This document shows positions 28,612 through 36,954 of a stretch of 64,000 bases of DNA, in pieces. This stretch comes from Arthrobacter ruber. GTDB taxonomy: Bacteria; Actinomycetota; Actinomycetes; Actinomycetales; Micrococcaceae. The translations under genes were made by a program, and so were the position numbers. The stretch covers positions 274,812-338,811 of the forward strand of contig NZ_PPTH01000014.1 in the NCBI RefSeq assembly GCF_002954225.1. The letters run 5' to 3'. The notes under the pieces were generated by a model. It was not told where the DNA came from and did not search any database. It saw nothing but the letters and a program-made list of their open reading frames with translations. Numbering within the stretch: position 1 is the stretch's first letter; the number at the start of each line of letters is the position of its first letter.

Positions 28612-29664
28612 TTGGACACTCTTGTGCAGTACGGCTTCACCGACCGCATCGGCGGTCTTTTCTCCTTCCACTTCCCCGACCCGGGAACTGCCCAACCGGC
28701 GCGCGTCATCCGTGCGGACCGCGGCCGGGTGCTCGTCGCCGCGCGGCACGGCATCGTGCACCTCGACGGCGGGACGTCCCTCGTCACCGGCGACTGGGCC
28801 GCGATCGGGCCCGACGGCGGCACCGTGATCGGCCACCTGCCGCGCTTCTCCCTGCTGCAGCGGAAACGGGCCTACGATCCGCTGTCCGAGGCACAGATCC
28901 TCGGCGCGAACATCGATGTGCTGGGCGTGGTCATCCCGCTCGACCGGCCGCTGTCGACCAACCGGCTCGAACGGACCCTCGTCGCGGCCTGGGACTCGGG
29001 CGCGGTGCCCGTCATCATCCTGACGAAGGCCGACCTCAGCACTCGGTTCGACGTTGTCGTCGCCGAGACCATCCAGCGGGCACGCGGTGTGGAGGTGTTC
29101 ACGACGTCCGCCGAGCAGCGTGACGGCCTCGAGGATCTCCGGTGGAGGATCGGGGCCGGGCAGACCCTGGCCCTGCTCGGTCCCTCGGGTGCCGGGAAGT
29201 CGAGCCTCATCAATGCCCTCGTGGGCGATCCCCGACAGGACACCGGCGAGGTCCGGGCCGGGGACGGCAGGGGCAGGCACACCACGACGGCGCGTGAGCT
29301 CGTGCCGCTCGGCGACGGCGCCGTCGTGATGGACACCCCCGGGTTGCGCGGCTTCGCCCTCTGGGACGCCGAGAACGGTCTGTCCGAGGTGTTCGGTGAC
29401 GTCGAGGAACTGTTCGGGAACTGTCGTTTCCGCGACTGCGTGCATGTCCGCGAGCCCGGATGCGCCGTGCAGGCAGCCATCACGTCGGGGGATCTGGAGG
29501 AACGGCGCTGGCTGAGCTACCGGAAGATGGAGCGCGAACTCGCGAGCCTGCGCCGCAGACAGGACGTCGCGGAGCAGCGGCGCCTCGGGAAGGAGTCACA
29601 TCGGACGGTGAAGGATGCCGCGCTCGCGAAGGACTACAGGAACCGCTTCAGGGAGGGCCTGTAG
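28612..29664 (+). CDS. rsgA: Ribosome small-subunit-dependent GTPase A
   Basis: A 350-aa circularly permuted GTPase that helps mature the 30S subunit. The N-terminal OB-like domain (about 1-85) is followed by the GTPase motifs in permuted order: LTKAD (G4), then the P-loop GPSGAGKSSLIN (G1), TTTAREL (G2) and DTPGLRGFAL (G3). A C-terminal zinc-binding region contains CRFRDCVHVREPGCAV. The start is TTG at 28612 with GAGGAA upstream. It is the last chromosomal gene before the island. Confidence 0.93.
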   Translation: MDTLVQYGFTDRIGGLFSFHFPDPGTAQPARVIRADRGRVLVAARHGIVHLDGGTSLVTGDWAAIGPDGGTVIGHLPRFSLLQRKRAYDPLSEAQILGANIDVLGVVIPLDRPLSTNRLERTLVAAWDSGAVPVIILTKADLSTRFDVVVAETIQRARGVEVFTTSAEQRDGLEDLRWRIGAGQTLALLGPSGAGKSSLINALVGDPRQDTGEVRAGDGRGRHTTTARELVPLGDGAVVMDTPGLRGFALWDAENGLSEVFGDVEELFGNCRFRDCVHVREPGCAVQAAITSGDLEERRWLSYRKMERELASLRRRQDVAEQRRLGKESHRTVKDAALAKDYRNRFREGL

Positions 29665-29719
29665 GTCGGGCGCTGGATCCGGGGACACGGTCCGGACCGG
29701 ATGGGGCACACGAGGATGC

Positions 29720-29762
29720 GTGGAGCCCCCTGTCGGATTCGAACCGACGACCCCCGCTTTAC
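29720..29762. repeat. Left attachment site (43-bp tRNA-Thr 3' duplicate)
   Basis: Identical to 55808-55850, covering the tRNA 3' end, T arm and part of the anticodon arm (GTGGAGCCCCCTGTCGG... to ...CCCCCGCTTTAC). The match stops sharply on both sides, as expected for an integration core. It is not a functional tRNA here because the 5' half is missing. Confidence 0.92.
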
Positions 29763-29772
29763 GTATCGGTGG

Positions 29773-29905
29773 TTCCCGGCTATTCCCGCGGACGCCCGCT
29801 AGGCCCTTGTGACCAGGCAAAACAGTCGATAGATGGAGTTCAGGCTACCGAATAGTTCCCGGAAGTTCCCGCGCTTTCCCGTCAAAACGTCGATATAAAC
29901 GTCGG
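29773..29905. promoter_or_regulatory. Phased TTCCCG repeats and double AAACGTCG site (probable Int/Xis arm sites)
   Basis: TTCCCG starts at 29773, 29783, 29856, 29866 and 29876, that is in two groups with exact 10-bp spacing, one DNA turn. Just after them (29883-29905) AAACGTCG occurs twice, the copies close together; a near-identical double copy lies at 55721-55742 at the other island end. Position and phasing suggest binding sites for the integrase N-terminal domain or the excisionase. Confidence 0.55.
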
Positions 29906-30155
29906 CCGAGTCGCGAAAACTTGACGCGAAGAGTCCTTCGGTTCGAGAAGAGCGTGTTGGACCTAGTGCCATCACGATCATCTCTGTCCCGACCGGCTAC
30001 GAGCCGATCGACATCAAGGTCGGCATCCCAACGTGAGCCTTAGCAGAGCCTTGCCGACTGGGTGATCGCGGTACTGCTCGAAACAGCGGCTACTCTGGGT
30101 TCGTTTAGGGCTTCTTGCGGCAAAACGGCGAGTGATCTGAGTTGAGGAGAGAGCC

Positions 30156-30290
30156 ATGGGTTATGCGTGGCCCGCACTGCTAATTTTCACAGCGTCGGCA
30201 GGGCGCCGGCCAAGCAGCGTTGCCGAGTCGAACGCCCTTGTTGTCGACCGGCCGTCGATCAAAGTGTCTTTCTCGGCCGAGGGTGCGTAG
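30156..30290 (+). CDS. Small hypothetical protein (44 aa)
   Basis: A 44-aa ORF (MGYAWPALLIFTASAGRR...) with a strong ribosome-binding site TGAGGAGAGAG before its ATG. Its TAG is immediately followed by the ATG of the next gene, so it may serve to couple translation of that gene. The N-terminal third is hydrophobic. Function unknown. Confidence 0.45.
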   Translation: MGYAWPALLIFTASAGRRPSSVAESNALVVDRPSIKVSFSAEGA

Positions 30291-31328
30291 ATGGCTGACT
30301 TTGCGGAGTTGCGACGGCAGGCATTGTCGCTCGATGAACTCACCCGTGATGCCTTTGTCGAGGAAGTCCTGGTCCTTCCGATGGACGATGCGACCACCAG
30401 GGGCTGGAAGCGAATGCAGGCCACCGACCGCGACGACTGGGTTTTTGCCGCCGGTACTGGGCTAACGTGGGCAGTGGATCGTCCCTCGAAACTGGGCGCA
30501 CGAAGGGCCGCCGAAGCCGTCACCTTCCCTCCGCTCCACTCGCAAATGGTGGGGTGGTGGTTGTTCCATGCATGGCGAAGCATCGACCTTCTAAAGGCAG
30601 GTCTAGACGCGTCGGCGAGTGGCACGACAAGCGTAACCGCCGTCACTTCGCGGGCACTTATTGAAGAACTCGGATGCCTGGTCACCGAAGTACGTCTAGT
30701 ACGGAAGGCCTGGGAAACAGCCAAGCTTCCGGACCTCGCATGCCTTCATCGAGCTAGCTTGGTACGCGCGCAACTCTCCCCGACGCTGACGAAGCTGCAG
30801 TTCGCAAGTCGAATGTCTAACCTGCCAGCAAGTATGCCGAGTGCCACGAACGTGTTGACCTACGTCGCCAAGCTGGACAAGCTCTCGAAAAGCCCCAAGT
30901 TCTCCGAGTGGTATAACTGGCTGTCGGATGCCTCCCATCCCGCCTTCGGGGCACGCCTCATCTACGTGACCAACCCATTACGGCATGCATCGGGGGCATC
31001 AATACTCCGACTTCACAGCCGGTCACCGATACACCTCGTCGACCACCATGGTGACCGAACCGATTTCACATACGACATCGAGGATAAGGCCAACGCGGCA
31101 CTTGAGACTTGCGGCTTCCTCCTCGTTGAGCACCTGCGTGCGGCACTGAAGCTAGTAGACGACTTCGGGCTAACTACATCCGCGCCGGCCCTGACTGAGC
31201 GCGCCTACTGGCGAAATTTACTCCCCGCTTCGTCAGGGGACACTTGTCCGTGCGGCTGCGGACCATGGGCAGTGAGTTTGCACGCATGGGGAGCGGAAGC
31301 CCCATCCGTCCCTGCCCTAACCGTATAA
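30291..31328 (+). CDS. Hypothetical island protein with C-terminal CPCGCG motif
   Basis: A 345-aa soluble protein. The N-terminus is charged and helical, the middle (about 80-270) is mostly helical with no motif I recognise, and the C-terminus carries SGDTCPCGCGPWAVSLHAWG, which resembles a small SEC-C-like zinc-binding knuckle. It begins directly after the stop of a 44-aa ORF. In defence islands such zinc-tipped orphans are common, but I cannot assign a function. Confidence 0.7.
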   Translation: MADFAELRRQALSLDELTRDAFVEEVLVLPMDDATTRGWKRMQATDRDDWVFAAGTGLTWAVDRPSKLGARRAAEAVTFPPLHSQMVGWWLFHAWRSIDLLKAGLDASASGTTSVTAVTSRALIEELGCLVTEVRLVRKAWETAKLPDLACLHRASLVRAQLSPTLTKLQFASRMSNLPASMPSATNVLTYVAKLDKLSKSPKFSEWYNWLSDASHPAFGARLIYVTNPLRHASGASILRLHSRSPIHLVDHHGDRTDFTYDIEDKANAALETCGFLLVEHLRAALKLVDDFGLTTSAPALTERAYWRNLLPASSGDTCPCGCGPWAVSLHAWGAEAPSVPALTV

Positions 31329-31367
31329 ACAGGCCTACCCTCTACGCCTGCTCCGACGTGCCAGCTG

Positions 31368-31680
31368 GGGACGTACAAGGAACAGTGGCTTGCCAGCATT
31401 AACCCATTCCCCTACGCCAAACCCGTCGGGCTCATCACAAGGGTCCTTGAGGTGGCCACAGAACCAGGGGATGCAGTGTTGGACCCTTCGGCGGCGCGGG
31501 ATGACAGCAGTGGCGGTCCGACATGCACAAAGAAAGTTCGTGCTCCTTGAGGAGCAAACAAGCACCATCCAGGACTTCATCCGCCCGCAGATTGCCAGCA
31601 TGGAGCGAGATGGGCTGGCAGGGCGTCATGGTGGTGCGGATAGGGAGGGTAGGAATTTAATGTCCTCGGTCTTCCGACTA
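31368..31680 (+). pseudogene. Remnant of an adenine-specific DNA methyltransferase
   Basis: Frame 31368 reads NPFPYAKPVGLITRVLEVAT then GDAVLDPSAA, matching the C-terminal motif I region of type III/beta-class DNA methyltransferases (FPYPKPxxLIxRIL...VLDPFAGSGTT). The frame then shifts near 31495 and continues GMTAVAVRHAQRKFVLLEEQ. The DPPY catalytic motif and the rest of the gene are absent. This is a frameshifted and truncated fragment. The next 290 bases, to 31972, show no gene. Confidence 0.7.
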
Positions 31681-31972
31681 CACGTTGCAACGGGGTGTGA
31701 GGAGGTGCGTGCCGCGTGCGTGCGGCAGGCAGGGCAAAAAGGGCGGGCTTGTCACCGGTCTTCCTAAGGCACCCTTAGGGGCCATACTTCTACCTGAAAG
31801 TTACGTTTGAAGCTTGCAAAGTCTGCCTAGGCTGCCCTGAATCGGACCACCACGCAGACACACTCCGTGTACCGGCGGGAAACCCCGTCCGTAGCGACCA
31901 ATTTTTCTCAATTGCCTTCGGCCGCATTCCACGCATGAACTGCTACCAGCACAAACGGATGCGGCGGCATAT

Positions 31973-32560
31973 TTAGGGCACCACCTCCTTCGTCAGAGCA
32001 TCGGCGGCGGCTACGACCGCGGCATGATTCAGGTTTAGGTCTTGGTGCTCGATGTAAGTGAATGGCAGGTCTTCGCCAGGTTCCACCCATAGCCCGAAAA
32101 CGACCCAGTTCGGGCGCTGGAACGACCACCATCTGACACCCGCCCACTTCCGCTTACCGTCGGTGCGCCGCTCCTCGAATATCTTCAGAGCCCACGCCTG
32201 AGTCGTGGCGCGATTACGGGCGACGATCTGCGTTGGCCGAAGCGCCCGGTCCTTCAAATTGTTCGGGTCATCGAGGTCGAGGAAGGAGTACTCGTCCTCG
32301 TCGATCGAGTAGGTTCCTAGGACTTGCCTGCCGTGCGGCATGTAATCACGCAAAAACATGTCGTCGGTAAACTTGTCCAAATTCCCGAACACCTCGCCGA
32401 CCGCAGCCTCCGGAGTCAGAGCGAAGTACCAGAGACCGTATCGATCATTGTTGTCCAATCTGCCTCCCGCCTGTGGCTTATGAAGAAATAGCGGGTGCCC
32501 TGACTTGCTAGAATCAGTTGCGCCTGCGTCATACCCGAATACCCGGTAAAGGAGCGTCAC
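31973..32560 (-). CDS. RES-domain toxin
   Basis: A 195-aa RES family protein. Members studied in other bacteria (for example MbcT of Mycobacterium) destroy NAD+. The conserved Arg6 (LYRVFG), Arg34 followed by an aromatic YGLWYFA strand, Glu56 (AVGEVFG) and a Ser in WWSFQRP fit the Arg-Glu-Ser signature. The gene starts 4 bases inside the upstream Xre-like antitoxin gene. Toxin activity is inferred from the family and gene order. Confidence 0.85.
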   Translation of the reverse strand: MTLLYRVFGYDAGATDSSKSGHPLFLHKPQAGGRLDNNDRYGLWYFALTPEAAVGEVFGNLDKFTDDMFLRDYMPHGRQVLGTYSIDEDEYSFLDLDDPNNLKDRALRPTQIVARNRATTQAWALKIFEERRTDGKRKWAGVRWWSFQRPNWVVFGLWVEPGEDLPFTYIEHQDLNLNHAAVVAAADALTKEVVP

Positions 32561-32934
32561 GAGAAGTTCCCGGCAGCCTCAGACTCAACGGCGCCCTTAA
32601 CGTCGCGCAACCCCTTTACCCGGATGGAGTCAATTGGTCGTACCCCGTCTAGATACGAGTTATTGCCCAACAGCCAATCGACGGCAACATTCGACTTCCA
32701 GATCTTTTCCGCCTGCTCCAAAACCACATGCGTGTGCACGATTAGCCGGCCATCCTTGGTCCCGGGCTTGGAGTTCCCGCTTTCCCACGCTACTAAATCC
32801 GCCGGGTCCACTTTCAATGCAGCGGCGAGACGGCTCTTGCTGCCCCAAGCTCGAAGCAGGTGCTTGAGCGCAACCTTGACGTTGTGGGAAGTAGGTTCAA
32901 GGGCTTGGGCGGAGGGCCAGGTGACAATGGACAT
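32557..32934 (-). CDS. Xre/MbcA/ParS-type antitoxin
   Basis: A 125-aa antitoxin. The N-terminal part has helix-turn-helix character (SKSRLAAALKVDPADLVAWE) and the C-terminal DUF2384-like part includes VDWLLGNNSYLDGVRPIDSI, the usual 'WL...N..L.G.RP' signature. Its stop overlaps the RES toxin start by 4 bases, the standard antitoxin-first order. It probably neutralises the toxin and represses the operon. The next 295 bases up to 33229 hold no gene I can support. Confidence 0.85.
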   Translation of the reverse strand: MSIVTWPSAQALEPTSHNVKVALKHLLRAWGSKSRLAAALKVDPADLVAWESGNSKPGTKDGRLIVHTHVVLEQAEKIWKSNVAVDWLLGNNSYLDGVRPIDSIRVKGLRDVKGAVESEAAGNFS

Positions 32935-33229
32935 GATTGCACCCTATTCGAGGTGTAAGCGATGCGCACTCTTGCTAGGCAACGGAGAGCCCCTCCTTGC
33001 CCGGAGACTCGATCGGCAGGCCGCATGTTAGGCGGGCGTAAGCGCAATCAACGCTGGCATATGGGGTCAATGTGCTCTTGGTGGCCCTGGTACAGCTGAT
33101 CGGAGGGAGCCCGGTTACTGCCGCCCCGATGTTGTCCAGCCTCCTGATGAAGTCGGCCCAGCGGGAGGTGAATTGTGCTGAGAGCTTGGACCTACTCAAG
33201 AGCGTCGGCGGCAGGACGTATCTGTCACC

Positions 33230-34148
33230 TGCAGGGTCCTCCCCAAGACCCTGGAGCTGGATGAGACCGTTACGACTGGTGCGCCTGCCGTCGTTCCCGA
33301 GTCCGAGCTGTTCTGGGACGACGAGGTCGCCGAGGTTCAGGAGGTGCCCGGTGTCGCGCTCTTCACCGACGTCGACGAAGCCATCGCCCCCTTTACCCAC
33401 ACGGCCGACATGGAGATGATCGACACACCGGGGCACGGAGCGACAGCATTCCGACTCGCGATCGTAGGACGCCTGGCGGCCCTGCCTGCACGTCAGGTGT
33501 GGCTGAGCGCTCGGGGGCAGGACGCGCCGGGGCACCTGGGCCGGCTGCTGCCCCGGGCCGCTGATGCCCTCGAGTCGGGATTCGACGACAGCGGATGGTG
33601 GAAGATCGACGCCGCACTCGCCTGGCTCGAGCAGAACCCTGACATCCGTCGGGTTGCGTGGATCGACGACGAGCTCTCGGAGGAGGACACTCTGCTCGGG
33701 CTCTCCTTCAAGGAGATCGCCCAGGAGGCGTTCGCCGAGATCGGGGTCCAGTCGCTGCTGGTCGTCCCCGACTCGTTCACCGGGGCGACCCACGAGGAGG
33801 TCGACACCATGGAACAGTTCATCGCCGGGGCCGACACCGCCGACTTTGAACTGACCGTGATCCAGGCGCCGGAGACCCCTGTGCAGGACATGGTCGTCGT
33901 GGAGGAGCCGATTCCGGTGACACCAGTCGTGGAGGCGGCTCCTGACGAGTGGGGGTTCACGGGCTTCGACACTGCTGCCGCTCCCTCTCCCGCGCCGGCC
34001 GCCCCATCGGCACCTGCCAGCCAGGCTACGGCCGACGACGATGATCTCTTCGCCCGTCGCACCACGCCGTTGGGCGCCGGTCGACGACGACGACGACTTC
34101 GCCCCCGTGCGGCCCAAGCGGGTCGTCACCGAGGACGTCTTCGGGTAG
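33230..34148 (+). pseudogene. HAD-like hydrolase gene, 5' truncated and frameshifted
   Basis: The frame open from 33182 becomes protein-like at about 33230 (RVLPKTLELDETVTTGAP) and carries HAD-type motifs: FTDVDEAIAPF (motif I), VWLSARG (motif II) and VAWIDDELSEED (motif IV), resembling HAD domains of the SAK RNA-repair type. No good start codon exists before the conserved part; the first usable start is GTG 33344. Near 34075 the frame shifts: +1 reading gives the natural acidic end DDDDDFAPVRPKRVVTEDVFG at 34148. I read it as a broken gene whose 5' end was lost at a recombination junction. Confidence 0.6.
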
Positions 34149-34248
34149 GGGCAAACCCTAGACGGTGAGGGGCGCATGGCCGCTTTGACCAGCGGCGATG
34201 CGCCCCTCAACTATTGACACTAAACCTGACGTTGATCAGGATTAGTGT

Positions 34249-34944
34249 ATGCAGGCACTCGAGGGGCTCACCGTGGCCGAAGTCGCGGAACGCCTCGGAA
34301 TCACGCGCCAATCGATTCACGAGCTCATTGACCGCGGGCGGCTTGACTCGCTTGGAGCCGCCGGCCGAACCATCATCGTCGACCCCGCTTCCGTGGAACG
34401 GCTCCTCGCCGGAGGGCACGTCCTGCGGCGCGGCCGCGCCTGGGCAGAGGGCTCTGCCTGGGCCGCCATCTCCCTGCTGTCCGGCATGCGCGCCAGCTGG
34501 ATGTCCGCCTCCGAGGTGTCCCGGCTCAAAAATCGACTGCGACACTCCTCCGCCGAGGACGTCCACTTCCTGGCACGGGACCGAGCGGTCACCCGACGTT
34601 TCCGGGCCAGCAGCGACGCCATCCCGATCCTCGAGGCCAACCTTCTGGCCACCGGCGGAGCCGCCATGCGCGACGCGGAGACCGCCGAGGTCTTCGGCCT
34701 CTCCGGAGGAGGCGGCACCTATGAGGGATACGCGATGTCCGGCGACGCGGACCAACTCGCCGCCGGACTCGGCATGCGCGAAGATCCGCGCGGCAATGTG
34801 ACGATTCGCGAGGTGGCCAGCAACCGGGCCTTCGATGACGACCGGGTGCCCGTCGCCGCCATCGCCCTCGACCTCATGGACTCCCTCGCCACCCGCGAGA
34901 GGTCCGCGGGCATGCGTGTCCTTGGGGACCTTCTTCGTGGCTGA
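34249..34944 (+). CDS. Helix-turn-helix antitoxin-like protein
   Basis: A 231-aa protein with an N-terminal MerR/excisionase-type helix-turn-helix (LTVAEVAERLGITRQSIHEL, residues 6-25, then DRGRLDSLGAAGR). The rest (60-231) is alpha-helical with no known domain. The next gene, a nucleotidyltransferase, starts 8 bases before this stop. By analogy with AbiEi/AbiEii and MenA-type systems, this is probably the antitoxin and autorepressor of that toxin-like enzyme. Confidence 0.7.
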   Translation: MQALEGLTVAEVAERLGITRQSIHELIDRGRLDSLGAAGRTIIVDPASVERLLAGGHVLRRGRAWAEGSAWAAISLLSGMRASWMSASEVSRLKNRLRHSSAEDVHFLARDRAVTRRFRASSDAIPILEANLLATGGAAMRDAETAEVFGLSGGGGTYEGYAMSGDADQLAAGLGMREDPRGNVTIREVASNRAFDDDRVPVAAIALDLMDSLATRERSAGMRVLGDLLRG

Positions 34945-35742
34945 CGCGGTTGTGGAAGCGGTCACCGACGACCGGCCAGTCTGGGATGCGCCCATGCCGC
35001 CCGGTGGATGGGGAACCCCGTGGCCGCAGTGCCTCGAGCTCGCTCGCGAGATCCCGTCGACTCAGTGGACCCTGGTCGGCGGCCTCATGGTCCAACTCCA
35101 TGCGGCCGTCGCCGGCCTGGAGGTCACCCGGCCTACCGCCGACGTCGACATCGTCCTCCACGTCGAAACCGGAGCCGCGTCCGCACCACAGATCCGGGCA
35201 ACCCTCCAGCGCCTCGGCTACGAGCTGGAGGAATCGATCAGCGTTGACGCTGCTGCGCACCGGTTCGTGCGCGGCAAGGAGCAGATCGACGTCATGATCG
35301 CCGACAACGCAGCGCCCAAGGTGCGCCCGACGATCGGCGGCCGGGCACCCTTCCTGCTGCCCCCGGCACCCAAGCACTGCAGCGGACCGTGAACTGCCGG
35401 ATCGCCACGGACGATGGTGAGGTGATGGTCAGCATCCCCAACGCGCTCGGAGCACTGGTCCTCAAGGGCGCCGCCTACATGTCCGACTCGCGCGACCCGG
35501 GCCGGCATCTTGAGGACGGCGCGGTGCTCGCTGCGACCATGACAGCTCCCCTGTCCGTGGTGCCCGAGCTCAAGGGACACGACCGGAACCGGATCGGTGC
35601 ACTGCATAAGGAACTGATTAACGAGCGTCACAGCGCGTGGCTTCTGCTCGAGCCGGCGAACCGCGACACGGGGCTCACCGCATTCAGGGTGCTGACGGCC
35701 AACCCCCAGGACTTCCAACTCGGAGGCATTCGGAGGAAGTAG
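34937..35742 (+). pseudogene. Nucleotidyltransferase (AbiEii/MenA-like) interrupted by a frameshift
   Basis: GTG at 34937 overlaps the HTH gene by 8 bases. The first part reads WTLVGGLMVQLHA then TADVDIVLHVE, the GG and DxD nucleotidyltransferase motifs of the DNA polymerase beta fold, and stops at 35392. The remaining part continues in the -1 frame (PGTQALQRTVNCRIATDDGE and onward) to 35742. The switch point is near a run of five C at 35360-35364, so one base is missing, there is a sequencing error, or ribosomes slip. With the HTH gene it forms a candidate toxin-antitoxin pair. Confidence 0.65.
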
Positions 35743-35887
35743 CCGCTGGCACCTGAGCGGACATCGCCCTTGCCGGCACGCGCCAGGCGGATCATCGCGG
35801 AGGACACCATCGGATAGGCAGAGGCAAAATCAGAGCCCGATCCATCTGTCGTTCCACGTTAGAGGAGGCGCATCTGGGCTGCACTCG

Positions 35888-35904
35888 CCCCTTCAGCGAA
35901 GGGG
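35888..35904. other. Short hairpin in the intergenic gap
   Basis: Stem CCCCTTC / GAAGGGG with a 3-base loop, in the 240-base gap between the nucleotidyltransferase and the next gene. It may be a weak terminator. Nothing else is visible in this gap. Confidence 0.35.
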
Positions 35905-35984
35905 TGCCATCCGACCCTTCCATATCCTCAAGTCCGGGCGGAGACTTGGACTCCACAAACTTCTAGGAGTGCCCAGGAGCCAAA

Positions 35985-36878
35985 ATGCCACCGAATCCAG
36001 AACTCACAATCGCTTCAGGCCGGGGACTTCGAGCCTTGCTTTCAGACGAAGCAGTGGCTTCAGGCGGCCCAAGTCGGGTGCGATTTCCGCCCGCGGGTTT
36101 CGAGCTTAAACTCGATAATGACAGTAGCGTGCTATTCGTTCCCGGCCCTAACCACACGGGCATAACCCGCACACGCGTCCCAGCGCAGATTCAGTCCCTG
36201 GAAAGACTCGAGAAGGCCCTGACAGCTTTTTCGAGCGCAACAACCGATCCGACTGCGAGCCGCCGGATCTCGAAAGAGGCCAAGCAGGTGGCCGCTGAAG
36301 TGCGTCAGCGCGGAAGGGCTACGGTAGCCAACAAGTTCAAGGTGATGTCACACGCCGGCGGATACACCTTCGAACTTCCCGGTAGACGATTCCTGAGCAT
36401 AATCACCCCAGCTGACGTTGAGACAGTGTTTGGATGGGTCAGCGCTGCGGCCGGTGATACTCCAGCCGAGCAAAGCGGCGGTGGCGGCTCATCCATGTGG
36501 GGAGCCTTCGCGACCGGCGAGGTCCCCACCGCGCAACCTGAAGACGACGATGGCGGCTTCTGGGGTGGGGTTAGTGATGTCGTGGGGTGGATCAAGGATG
36601 TTCTCACTGACGACGGTCGCACCCCCAGCCCCACCAGTGGAGATAACAGCCCCAGCGGTGGCATGAACAACTCTTCAAGTGGAGACAACAGCCCCAACGG
36701 GGGAAATCACGTAACCGTTACGGTACCCCCCGCCGGCTCGAAGTCAGGTGATGGCTCAGGCAGCGGCTCAGGCAGCGGCTCGGGCGGCCACCCACCTGCT
36801 AATTCGGATCCTAACCATACGAAAACGCGCGCTAGTTTCGTGATCTGCATTGGGTGCGGCAACTGCATAGAGATGTGA
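35985..36878 (+). CDS. Hypothetical protein with Gly/Ser linker and cysteine-bearing tail
   Basis: A 297-aa protein with no recognised domain. Residues 1-160 are folded-looking and mixed alpha/beta; 160-200 contain an acidic aromatic stretch (DDDGGFWGGVSDVVGWIKDV); 205-280 are low complexity, with SGDNSP repeats and SG dipeptides; the last 12 residues are VICIGCGNCIEM with three cysteines. GGAG stands before the ATG. The make-up of a body, a flexible linker and a short Cys tail recalls a processed or displayed peptide, but this is only a description. Confidence 0.6.
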   Translation: MPPNPELTIASGRGLRALLSDEAVASGGPSRVRFPPAGFELKLDNDSSVLFVPGPNHTGITRTRVPAQIQSLERLEKALTAFSSATTDPTASRRISKEAKQVAAEVRQRGRATVANKFKVMSHAGGYTFELPGRRFLSIITPADVETVFGWVSAAAGDTPAEQSGGGGSSMWGAFATGEVPTAQPEDDDGGFWGGVSDVVGWIKDVLTDDGRTPSPTSGDNSPSGGMNNSSSGDNSPNGGNHVTVTVPPAGSKSGDGSGSGSGSGSGGHPPANSDPNHTKTRASFVICIGCGNCIEM

Positions 36879-36917
36879 GACAGGGGCGGGGAGGCGCCGG
36901 GCGGGAGCCGCACACAT

Positions 36918-36942
36918 GGGAGGTGAGAACACTTCACCTCCC
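36918..36942 (+). promoter_or_regulatory. Hairpin directly before the ribosome-binding site of the next gene
   Basis: Stem GGGAGGTGA / TCACCTCCC with a 7-base loop, ending one base before GAAAGGA, the likely ribosome-binding site of the gene starting at 36955. It could terminate upstream transcription or control translation. Confidence 0.4.
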
Positions 36943-36954
36943 GAAAGGACCGCC

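Noticed and set aside
29720..29762. A second tRNA gene at the left attachment site
   Set aside because: Only the 3' part is present; the D arm, 5' acceptor strand and anticodon loop are missing.
32975..34210. 411-aa minus-strand ORF across the HAD-like region
   Set aside because: Mostly the antisense of the HAD frame. The last 70 residues are less shadow-like, but no family could be recognised.
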